Below, piece after piece: positions 1 to 5,878 of a stretch of 7,427 bases of DNA. This stretch comes from Muribaculaceae bacterium (GTDB lineage: Bacteria; Bacteroidota; Bacteroidia; Bacteroidales; Muribaculaceae): positions 1-7,427 of the forward strand of contig JAIDUY010000487.1 of assembly GCA_029059965.1 (NCBI GenBank), in the 5' to 3' direction. The position numbers and the translations under genes are program-made. Below the pieces are notes generated by a model. It was not told the DNA's origin. It did not search any database and was given only the letters and a program-made list of their open reading frames with translations. Numbering within the stretch: the first letter of the stretch is position 1; each line of letters opens with the position of its first letter.

Positions 1-1
1 T

Positions 2-1321
2 CAGATTCTGACCACCAACAATACTATCAAGGTCTGCAATCCCGAGTCCGAGGACCCATCCGAACGCTACAACCTCGGTGCCGCAAAGGCCTTCCGCGCC
101 ATGACCTACCTCGACGCAGGCCGTTGCTACGAAGTTCTTCCCACCACTGTCAATACCGGTAACTCCGACGAGGGCAATCCCATCATCGGCCTCACTCTCC
201 CCATCGTCACCGAGGAGACAACCGAGGACGACATGCGCAACAACCCCCGCGCAACCCACGCAACCCTCTTCGAGTTCATCGTAAACGACCTCACCGAGGC
301 CGTCACCCTGATGGAAGGCTATGCACGTCCCGCAAAGACTATGCCCGACGTTGCCTGCGCCAAGGGTCTCCTCGCCCGCGCCTACCTCTGGGACGCTTCG
401 TTCCAGGCTGAGGTGAACAGCGACAATGCCGCTGCCGCCGCTTCCTATGGCAAGGCTGCCCAGTATGCCCGCGAGGCCATCGCCGAGAGCGGTGCTACCC
501 CTCTGACCCGCGACCAGTGGCTCAACCCCACCAGCGGTTTCAATGACATCAATGTTTCGTCCTGGATGTGGGGCGGCCAGTACACTGCCGAAGACGACGC
601 TGTCGTGGCCGGCGGTATCCGTACCTGGACTTCCTTCTGCTCCAACGAACAGAACTTCGGCTATGCAGGTTCCGAGTGCGGCGCCTACTCCGAAATCGGC
701 GCTTCTGTCTACAGGCGCATCAACGACAACGACTTCCGCAAGCTCTCCTTCGTCGCTCCCGAGGATTCTCCTCTCAGCGGCCAGGAAGTTTACCTCAACC
801 GCCAGTATGCCGAAGAGAACTTCGACGGTCCCTACATCGCCCTCAAGTTCCGTCCCGGTCAGGGCGAAATGGATGACCCCAAGGTCGGCGCAGTGGTAGG
901 TTATCCTCTGATGCGCGTCGAGGAAATGTACTTCATCGAAGCCGAGGCCGTTGCCCACACCAACCCCGCCGCAGGCCAGGGCCTGGTGGAAAGCTTCATG
1001 CGCACCTACCGCTTCCCGCAGTACAGCGGCCAGTCCTCCTCCGAGACTGCCCTCATCAACGAAATCGTGTTCCAGAAGCGCGTAGAGCTCTGGGGTGAAG
1101 GCCGTTCCTTCTACGACGTGAAGCGCCTCAACCTCAGTGTGACCCGCTGGTACGAAGGCACCAACTTCGAGGAAGCCGCAAGCACATTCAACAACGTCGG
1201 CCGGCCGGCATGGATGAACTTCTGTATCGTAAGTCAGGAAGTCGACAACAACCCCGCCATCAAGGGCTACAACACCCCCAGCCCCAACGGTCTCTACAAG
1301 GCAGCGACCAACGCGGATTAA
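2..1321 (+). CDS. SusD/RagB-family outer-membrane nutrient-binding protein, 3' part (5' end off window)
   Basis: The frame is open to the left edge and ends in TAA, so 439 residues are visible. Family members usually have about 500-600, so the signal peptide, lipobox and first helices are missing. The ATG at 101 is internal: the residues before it (YNLGAAKAFRAMTYLDAGRCY) form the typical SusD helix ending in an RA-x-x-Y-like segment. Other family marks are the TPR-like helix AKGLLARAYLW (about 361-411) and the C-terminal block EIVFQKRVELWGEGRS followed by FYDVKRLN (1061-1132), the classic E-L-x-x-E-G-x-R signature. SusD proteins are surface lipoproteins that sit as a lid on a SusC TonB-dependent transporter and bind glycans or other oligomers for import. 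The adjacent lipoprotein gene supports a PUL-like operon with susC expected just upstream. The substrate is unknown. Family assignment is firm. Confidence 0.95.
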   Translation, partial: QILTTNNTIKVCNPESEDPSERYNLGAAKAFRAMTYLDAGRCYEVLPTTVNTGNSDEGNPIIGLTLPIVTEETTEDDMRNNPRATHATLFEFIVNDLTEAVTLMEGYARPAKTMPDVACAKGLLARAYLWDASFQAEVNSDNAAAAASYGKAAQYAREAIAESGATPLTRDQWLNPTSGFNDINVSSWMWGGQYTAEDDAVVAGGIRTWTSFCSNEQNFGYAGSECGAYSEIGASVYRRINDNDFRKLSFVAPEDSPLSGQEVYLNRQYAEENFDGPYIALKFRPGQGEMDDPKVGAVVGYPLMRVEEMYFIEAEAVAHTNPAAGQGLVESFMRTYRFPQYSGQSSSETALINEIVFQKRVELWGEGRSFYDVKRLNLSVTRWYEGTNFEEAASTFNNVGRPAWMNFCIVSQEVDNNPAIKGYNTPSPNGLYKAATNAD

Positions 1322-1353
1322 GAGTTTAACTATCTTCAAAACAACAGACAGTT

Positions 1354-3243
1354 ATGAAATTCAATAAAATACTGAGCACACTGGCCGCCGGTCTCATGCT
1401 TGTCGCCGCTGGCGCCTGCACCGACGAGGTGAAGTACGATCCGGCTCCCAAGTTTGACGGCGACGAGGTTTACTTCAACCTCGACGAAATCGGCCAGCTC
1501 GACATCGAGACGGATGCCACCAGCGTATCCTTCCACCTCTATCGTGTCGACGCCTCCGCGCCCCTCACCATCGGTCTGGAAAGCTCTGTCACCGACCCCG
1601 ACGGCGAGCCCGCAACCGATATCTTCGACGTTCCCACCGAAGTGACTTTCCCCGCCGGCGAAACCTCCATCGAGGTTCCCGTAGGTATCACCTTCTCCGC
1701 TGTGACCGCCGAGACCCCCTACTCTATGTTCGTAAAGATTGCCGGTGAGAAGCAGACTCCCTACGGAGCCACCGAAGGCAACTTCACCCTTCTCTATGGT
1801 ACCAAGTACGTGCCCTGGCGCGAATACCTTGCAGGCGAGTACGCATCCTTCCAGATGGCAGGCCTTTGGAGCTATCTCTACGACGCTCCACTCTACGTCC
1901 GCGAGTCCACCAATATGCCCGCCCTCACCCAGTACCGCATCGAAGGCCCCTTCTCCGACCTTGAGTACAACTACCTGATGACCGTTCACAGCGACATCAA
2001 GGTGGCTGTCGAAGGAGAAACCGAAGACTGCTTCCTGGTGACCATGGAGACCCTGCGCTTCGTTGCAGAAGGCTTCGACCCCTTCGGCGACGGCAGTATC
2101 TTCGCTTACCTCGACGGCTATACCTTCATCAAGGGTCAGGTGAATCCCGAATACACACCCGAGCAGATTATGCGCCTGTGTACCCTCAATGAAATCGGCA
2201 TTCCCTACTACAAGCCCTCCACCGGCGAAATCTTCCTCTTCCTGGTTGCCCAGAAGGCTCAGATGATCGGTCAGTTCTCTTACTATCCCTCCGCAGGCGG
2301 CTGGCAGCACATCCAGTTCCCCGGCTTCCTCACCCTGGGCGTGTATATCTTCGACGGCGGCGTCAGCATCGACGGCACCGGTCTCGAAGAGAAGCAGTTC
2401 GACATCATGAAGACCGCCGACACCTACGGCATGAAGTACACCATGCGCCACGGCAACCTCACCGAGGACCAGATTGAAGCTGCTGAGAATGAACTCCTCC
2501 TCGACGAAGAGAGCCCTGTCATCACCGACAGCGAGGCAACAGTCAAGTTCGAACTCACCGCCGGCGAATACACCCTCATCGTAGTCGGCGTCAACGAGGC
2601 CGGCGAGAAGACCTGCGACAAGGTTCAGCACTTCACCTACGCTCCCTCTGTCGACGACGGCTTCGACACCATCGGCTACGCAGCCTACACCGACGGCTTC
2701 ATGTGCTCGCTCGACGGCGACATCTCGCCCGCAACATGGCAGGTTGAGGTTCAGCAGGACCGCAACAACCCCGCCATCTACCGTCTCAAGAACGCATACC
2801 GCCAGTGGGCTATCGACAACGGTACTCCCGAAATGGCTATGCGCGGCAACTACTACGTGACCATCAACACCGAGAACAGCACTCTGGTCTACATCACCGA
2901 AGGCAACCTCGGTCTGCGCAACAGCGTTCAGGAAGGTGCGGTCTACGGCTACTCCGTGGCAGCCCAGATGCTTGCCGAGGGTAAGACTGCCGCCGCAATC
3001 CGCCTGCGCAAGATGAACGGTACGATGAAGAACAAAGTCATCTCCTTCCCCGTCAACTCGCTCCTGGTGGCTTACGCCAACGAGCTTCCCGACTATCAGA
3101 CTGCCAACACCAAGTCCAGCTTCAAGCTCGACCTGAACACTCTGACTCCCGTTGCCTCCGCTCCCGTGCGCGGCCGCATCGTCAACGCTCAGGAGAAGAG
3201 TGAGCTCATCAACGTTGCCAACAACAACGTAATGCTCCGCTGA
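1354..3243 (+). CDS. Large surface lipoprotein in SusE/F-like position, probable ligand-binding
   Basis: The 629-residue product starts at an ATG 32 nt after the SusD-like stop; the gap is A-rich, has no Shine-Dalgarno and no terminator, so the two are likely co-transcribed. The N-terminus is a lipoprotein signal (basic MKFNK, hydrophobic core, Cys22 in AAGAC). The acidic residues just after Cys22 (TDE) resemble the Bacteroidetes signal for display on the cell surface. Residues about 38-147 look like a Calx-beta/Ig-type beta-sandwich (VTFPAGETSIEVPVGITFS). Residues about 155-215 and 440-512 appear to be two copies of one module (Trp/Tyr-rich start, then YRIEGPF or YRLKNAY). Residues about 395-430 are Ig-like. 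There is no recognisable catalytic motif. By position it should help bind the substrate of the SusCD pair, as SusE/SusF do, but no direct homology to those is evident. The gene ends in tandem stops TGA TAA. Confidence 0.85.
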   Translation: MKFNKILSTLAAGLMLVAAGACTDEVKYDPAPKFDGDEVYFNLDEIGQLDIETDATSVSFHLYRVDASAPLTIGLESSVTDPDGEPATDIFDVPTEVTFPAGETSIEVPVGITFSAVTAETPYSMFVKIAGEKQTPYGATEGNFTLLYGTKYVPWREYLAGEYASFQMAGLWSYLYDAPLYVRESTNMPALTQYRIEGPFSDLEYNYLMTVHSDIKVAVEGETEDCFLVTMETLRFVAEGFDPFGDGSIFAYLDGYTFIKGQVNPEYTPEQIMRLCTLNEIGIPYYKPSTGEIFLFLVAQKAQMIGQFSYYPSAGGWQHIQFPGFLTLGVYIFDGGVSIDGTGLEEKQFDIMKTADTYGMKYTMRHGNLTEDQIEAAENELLLDEESPVITDSEATVKFELTAGEYTLIVVGVNEAGEKTCDKVQHFTYAPSVDDGFDTIGYAAYTDGFMCSLDGDISPATWQVEVQQDRNNPAIYRLKNAYRQWAIDNGTPEMAMRGNYYVTINTENSTLVYITEGNLGLRNSVQEGAVYGYSVAAQMLAEGKTAAAIRLRKMNGTMKNKVISFPVNSLLVAYANELPDYQTANTKSSFKLDLNTLTPVASAPVRGRIVNAQEKSELINVANNNVMLR

Positions 3244-3274
3244 TAAATAGCAAATTTCATACTTTCCATCCGGG

Positions 3275-3310
3275 GAGGGCGCGGCGAACCCGCGCCCTCT
3301 CTTTCTTTTT
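3275..3310 (+). terminator. Intrinsic terminator after the SusD/lipoprotein operon
   Basis: A perfect 10-bp GC-rich stem (GAGGGCGCGG at 3275-3284 with CCGCGCCCTC at 3290-3299), loop CGAAC, is followed by the T-rich tract TCTTTCTTTTT. It lies 31 nt after the lipoprotein stop and ends 14 nt before the esterase ATG. It may therefore end the upstream operon or act as a partial terminator limiting read-through into the esterase gene. Confidence 0.88.
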
Positions 3311-3324
3311 CAACTCACGCAGAT

Positions 3325-4017
3325 ATGAAACTCAAGGCTCTCGTCCTCGCATCGGCCATGGCCTGCACATCCGCGGCGGCTGCGGCTCCCAACTCCGACT
3401 GGGCTCAGCTCGACCGCTACGCCGCCGCAAACGACAGCGTGGCCGCCCTGCCGCAGCAGGAGCGCCGCGTCGTCCTGATGGGCAACTCAATCACCGACTT
3501 CTGGCCCGGAATGCGTCCGGACTTCTTCGCCGGCTCCGGCTTTGTGGGGCGTGGCATTTCGGGGCAGACAACCTATCAGTTCCTTGTGCGCTTCCGCGAG
3601 GACGTAGTCAGTCTGTCGCCGCAGATTGTTGTCATCAATGGTGGCACCAACGATGTGGCCGAGAATACCCATACCTACAGCGAGGAGCGCACTTTCGGCA
3701 ATATCGTGTCGATGGTGCAGCTTGCCCGTGCCGCGGGTATCACCCCCGTGCTCGGCTCCGTGCTGCCCGCCTCGCACTTCTACTGGAATCCTCAGGTGAC
3801 CGACGTCCCTGCCAAGATTCGCGCTCTAAACGCGCGTATGGCAGCATACGCCGAGGCAGAGGGGCTGGCTTACGTCGACTATCACAGCGCCCTGACCGAT
3901 GCCGAAGGCGCCCTGCGCTCGGAGTACTCGGAAGACGGCGTCCACCCCAACGCCGAAGGCTATGCCGTCATGGAGGCACTCCTCCTGCCCGTGCTGGAAG
4001 GCCTGCCCGGACAGTAA
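3325..4017 (+). CDS. Secreted SGNH/GDSL-family hydrolase (esterase/acylhydrolase)
   Basis: The 230-residue product has all main SGNH blocks. Block I is GNSITDFW with the catalytic Ser55. Block II lies in GRGISGQTT, with Gly77 or Gly80 as the oxyanion glycine. Block III is GGTND with Asn109, and block V is DGVHPN with Asp204 and His207. An N-terminal Ala-rich signal peptide (MKLKALVLASAMACTSAAAAA) predicts export, with signal-peptidase-I cleavage near residue 21; Cys14 is not in a good lipobox. Family enzymes hydrolyse ester bonds, including acetyl groups on sugars and lipids. Placement behind the SusD-like operon makes a carbohydrate deacetylase attractive, but this is inference. The start is the only ATG fitting the signal peptide. 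No promoter is visible between the preceding terminator and the ATG, so expression may rely on read-through. No Shine-Dalgarno is seen. Confidence 0.92.
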   Translation: MKLKALVLASAMACTSAAAAAPNSDWAQLDRYAAANDSVAALPQQERRVVLMGNSITDFWPGMRPDFFAGSGFVGRGISGQTTYQFLVRFREDVVSLSPQIVVINGGTNDVAENTHTYSEERTFGNIVSMVQLARAAGITPVLGSVLPASHFYWNPQVTDVPAKIRALNARMAAYAEAEGLAYVDYHSALTDAEGALRSEYSEDGVHPNAEGYAVMEALLLPVLEGLPGQ

Positions 4018-4045
4018 TATTCCCGACTTTGTGGCCGACCACGTC

Positions 4046-4147
4046 CGCTAACGTGACCTCCGGCGCACATGAAGGGGCGCCAACAGGCGGGGAATCAATT
4101 CCTCCCGCCAACGTTGCCTCCGGCACAGACCAAGGGCGCCAATAGGC
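4046..4147. repeat. Two tandem copies of a ~43-nt degenerate repeat
   Basis: Copy 1 (4046-4088) and copy 2 (4106-4147) align over almost their whole length. Both begin CGCYAACGT, continue with CCTCCGGC and an AAGGG run, and end GCGCCAAYAGGC. There is one single-base gap and a handful of substitutions. A third, partial copy (CGCTAACGTGGCCTCCGG) begins at 4174 and diverges after about 18 nt into a hairpin. The copies are 17 nt apart, unlike a CRISPR array in both spacing and conservation. Confidence 0.75.
4092..4107. repeat. 16-bp direct repeat, left copy
   Basis: GAATCAATTCCTCCCG is repeated exactly at 4304-4319. The copies start 212 nt apart and bracket repeat copies 2 and 3 and all three GC-rich stem-loops. 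Confidence 0.75.
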
Positions 4148-4182
4148 CTCGCCTTTGTGGTCCCGATATTTCCCGCTAACGT

Positions 4183-4207
4183 GGCCTCCGGTAGGGAGGC
4201 CGACTTA
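4183..4207. repeat. Stem-loop with GACTTA tail, copy A
   Basis: GGCCTCC (4183-4189) pairs perfectly with GGAGGCC (4195-4201) around a 5-nt loop and is followed directly by GACTTA. The same arrangement recurs at 4270-4293 with a different stem sequence, which suggests conservation of the fold rather than the bases. Confidence 0.65.
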
Positions 4208-4213
4208 TCGTAA

Positions 4214-4248
4214 CACGGTACACCGGAGCGTAGCGGAGGTGTGCCGTG
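4214..4248. repeat. REP-like GC-rich palindrome
   Basis: CACGGTACACC (4214-4224) pairs with GGTGTGCCGTG (4238-4248) in an 11-bp stem with one G-T pair and a 13-nt loop (GGAGCGTAGCGGA). There is no T-tract on either side, so it is not a standard terminator. It resembles repetitive extragenic palindromes in layout. Copy number in the genome is unknown. Confidence 0.65.
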
Positions 4249-4269
4249 ACTATGCCGCACCCCCGACAA

Positions 4270-4293
4270 GGCGTCCGGCAGGACGCCGACTTA
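4270..4293. repeat. Stem-loop with GACTTA tail, copy B
   Basis: GGCGTCC (4270-4276) pairs perfectly with GGACGCC (4281-4287) around the loop GGCA and is followed by GACTTA, as in copy A. The loops also agree (GGCA versus GGTAG). Confidence 0.65.
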
Positions 4294-4303
4294 CGTTCCC
4301 GCT

Positions 4304-4319
4304 GAATCAATTCCTCCCG
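4304..4319. repeat. 16-bp direct repeat, right copy
   Basis: This is an exact copy of 4092-4107. It lies 21 nt upstream of the perfect hairpin at 4341-4401. Confidence 0.75.
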
Positions 4320-4335
4320 TCCCATCTCCATACAT

Positions 4336-4410
4336 AAAAGATACATTCCGTATTATTGCTGTCCGATAAACTTTCGCGGACAGCAATAATACGGAATGTA
4401 TTCTTTTTTT
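4336..4410 (+). terminator. Long perfect hairpin with T-tract between convergent genes, possibly bidirectional terminator
   Basis: Positions 4341-4365 and 4377-4401 are exact reverse complements (25 bp, no mismatch) around an 11-nt loop. With one bulged T, AAAAG (4336-4340) also pairs with CTTTT (4403-4407), giving about 30 bp. TTCTTTTTTT follows on the + strand. On the - strand the tract is weaker (CTTTTATG). It sits 17 nt beyond the end of the thioredoxin gene and about 320 nt after the esterase gene, so it could stop transcription from both sides. The stem is far longer than an ordinary terminator needs and is not very GC-rich, so a transposon-derived palindrome is an alternative. Confidence 0.75.
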
Positions 4411-4427
4411 GGTTCTGATTGCGACAG

Positions 4428-5444
4428 TTATCGAGTGGCGGCGCTCATGGCGGCGTCGACATCGGCCACCAGTTCGTCGCCCTGCTTGTCGCGGCTCACA
4501 ATCTTGCCTTCGGGGTCGAAGAGTATGATGCAGGGGATGCCGGAGATGCCGTAGATGTCGGTCGGAATCTGCTGTGCGTCGATGATGCAGGGCCAGGGAA
4601 GCTCGTGCTCGGCGATGGCGCGGCGAGTGTCGGCTGGCTCGTCCCAGACGGCTACGCCGAGGACGTCGAGACCCTTGTCGTGCCAGCGTTCGTAGAGACC
4701 CTTGAGCACGGGAAGCTGACGCATGCAGGGACCGCACCAGCTTGCCCAGAAGTCCACAAGAGTGTACTTGCCCTTGCCGACGTAGTCGCTCAGGCGTTCG
4801 GTCTTGCCGTCGTAGGTCACCTCGAAGTCGAGGAAGCTGCGGCCGGGCTGAGTGGCCTCGCGGCGCTCGGCCTTCTCGCGCATGGATTTCACGCGCGTGC
4901 GTTCGGCGAAAGCGGGGTAGCGCGACAGCAGGGAGTCGATTTCAGCTACGCTCATGGAGCTGAGGTCGCCGTTGAGGAACATGTAGTAGCCGAGGTCGTT
5001 GTCGGCATTGGCCACGGTCATGCTGTCGACCATTGCCTCGTAGCGCCTGTAGATGTCCTTCTGGGCCTCTTCGGATGCTGCGGCGGAAAATGCCTGCTGC
5101 AGTGCGGCCACGCGCGTGCCGAAGTCGCGAAGCTGGTCGTTGAGCATGGTGCCGAAGGCGCGGCCCTCGCGGTTGAAGGAGATGGTGCCCGACTCGAGGA
5201 TGAAGGGTGCGAAGCGCTTGCCTTCGATGAGGACACGCGAGAGCACCGGCTCGTCGAGGGCGCCGGTGAATACCGCCGACTCCTCGCCGGCGAGCACGGT
5301 GGCGATGGTGTCGCCGTTGTCGTAGTTGACGATGTAGGACATTGCGCCTTCATCGTCGGGCGTGAGCGGTACTATTACTTTGAATGGTTCTGCCGCGGCG
5401 CTCAGGGCTAAAGCCGCGGCTGCGATGGTAACGATTGGTTTCAT
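4428..5444 (-). CDS. Exported TlpA/ResA-like thioredoxin-fold protein with DUF4369-type N-terminal domain
   Basis: The 338-residue product has an N-terminal signal peptide (MKPIVTIAAAALALSAAA, likely cut near residue 18) with no lipobox, so a periplasmic location is expected. Residues about 20-120 resemble the beta-rich DUF4369 domain common in Bacteroidales thioredoxins. A helical linker with many charged residues follows (about 120-195). Residues about 200-335 form the thioredoxin/AhpC-TSA-like domain, with redox motif WCGPC (Cys237, Cys240) and the cis-proline loop GIPC (Pro304). Such proteins reduce or rearrange disulfides in exported proteins, for example during cytochrome c maturation; the actual partner is unknown. 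Cys286 and Cys305, the latter next to the cis-proline, are additional to the active pair. The gene lies 140 nt beyond hpf on the same strand. I see no clear promoter, so it may be read from upstream or have an unrecognised one. Confidence 0.93.
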   Translation of the reverse strand: MKPIVTIAAAALALSAAAEPFKVIVPLTPDDEGAMSYIVNYDNGDTIATVLAGEESAVFTGALDEPVLSRVLIEGKRFAPFILESGTISFNREGRAFGTMLNDQLRDFGTRVAALQQAFSAAASEEAQKDIYRRYEAMVDSMTVANADNDLGYYMFLNGDLSSMSVAEIDSLLSRYPAFAERTRVKSMREKAERREATQPGRSFLDFEVTYDGKTERLSDYVGKGKYTLVDFWASWCGPCMRQLPVLKGLYERWHDKGLDVLGVAVWDEPADTRRAIAEHELPWPCIIDAQQIPTDIYGISGIPCIILFDPEGKIVSRDKQGDELVADVDAAMSAATR

Positions 5445-5519
5445 CTGTTTCTGTTAGGTTGTCTTTATGCATTGGAGCGTCGGACCGCCCGGCACTTCCG
5501 GAGCTGCTGACGCAGAACG

Positions 5520-5549
5520 GGCAGGCCGCGCCAGTTGTCGCGGCCTGCC
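5520..5549 (-). other. Perfect 11-bp stem-loop between hpf and the thioredoxin gene
   Basis: GGCAGGCCGCG (5520-5530) is exactly complementary to CGCGGCCTGCC (5539-5549) around an 8-nt loop. It lies 35 nt after the hpf stop. Neither strand has a T-tract after it (the - strand continues CGTTCTGCGTC), so it is not a canonical intrinsic terminator. It may protect the 3' end of the hpf transcript or weaken read-through into the thioredoxin gene. The rest of the 5445-5584 spacer shows no gene or tRNA. Confidence 0.6.
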
Positions 5550-5584
5550 GTATGTTCCGGATGGCTCTTCGGGGAGCGTCGTTC

Positions 5585-5875
5585 CTATTTCTTGTCTTTC
5601 TGTTTTTCGAGCTGACGTTCGATGGCCTCGAGCGACAGGTCGTAAGCCTCCTCGAAGGTGTCGGCAATCTTGGTGGCCACGGTCTCGCCGCCGTCGAAGA
5701 TTACGCGCACCAGCACTTCCTTGTTCATTGCCGTTTCGGGTTTCACGACCTTGAGCGTTACTTCCACGGTGTTGATGATGACGAAGCGTCGTACCAGACG
5801 GTCGGCTTTCTTGTTGATGAAATCGACGAGTTTCTCGGAGGCCTCGAAGTGGATAGCCTGAATTCTTACATCCAT
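5585..5875 (-). CDS. hpf: Ribosome hibernation-promoting factor, short form (HPF/RaiA family)
   Basis: The 96-residue product has the short HPF architecture: beta strand MDVRIQAIHF, helix ASEKLVDFINKKADRLVRRF, strands around VEVTLKVVKP and EVLVRVIFDGGE, then the helix TFEEAYDLSLEAIERQLEKQKDKK with its basic tail. HPF binds the small ribosomal subunit in the decoding region during slow growth and keeps ribosomes inactive. The long C-terminal dimerisation domain of long HPFs is absent. The ATG lies 3 nt after the recombinase stop (TAG ACC ATG), so the two genes are surely co-transcribed and may be translationally coupled. Length and start match the family. Stop codon is TAG. Confidence 0.95.
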   Translation of the reverse strand: MDVRIQAIHFEASEKLVDFINKKADRLVRRFVIINTVEVTLKVVKPETAMNKEVLVRVIFDGGETVATKIADTFEEAYDLSLEAIERQLEKQKDKK

Positions 5876-5878
5876 GGT

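Larger units (their letters stand above)
4018..4335. other. Gene-free repeat-rich intergenic region
   Basis: This stretch between convergent genes contains no convincing reading frame. It consists of degenerate copies of a GC-rich unit, three stem-loops and a 16-bp direct repeat, described separately. Short pieces recur, such as CTTTGTGG (4029 and 4153), TTCCCGCT (4170 and 4296) and CCGACTT (4023, 4200 and 4286). The patchwork looks like decayed, locally duplicated extragenic repeats rather than a functional gene. Confidence 0.7.

Noticed and set aside
1336..2631. 431-codon open frame antisense to the lipoprotein gene
   Set aside because: It is in exact codon register with the sense gene, so antisense stops would need sense TTA, CTA or TCA codons, which the biased codon use avoids. 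The translation is low-complexity and lacks domain features.
3325..3387. Lipoprotein signal at Cys14 of the esterase
   Set aside because: The residues before Cys14 (AMA) do not form a lipobox and the hydrophobic stretch continues past it; a signal-peptidase-I site is a better fit.
4046..4207. CRISPR array
   Set aside because: Only two or three degenerate copies with short unequal spacing, no uniform spacers, and no cas genes in the window.
4048..4337. Short open frames on both strands in the repeat region
   Set aside because: They run through repeats and stem-loops, start at non-ATG or arbitrary codons and resemble no protein family.
4291..4737. 148-codon Arg/His-rich open frame on the - strand
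   Set aside because: It overlaps the 3' end of the thioredoxin gene in another frame and runs across the palindrome; its composition is typical of an out-of-frame GC-rich shadow.
4419..5411. 330-codon open frame antisense to the thioredoxin gene
   Set aside because: It has the same codon-register effect as above; the sense strand has clear signal peptide and WCGPC evidence.
5445..5584. tRNA gene after hpf, as in related genomes
   Set aside because: No T-loop (GGTTCRANTCC) or D-loop signature and no acceptor-stem pairing on either strand.
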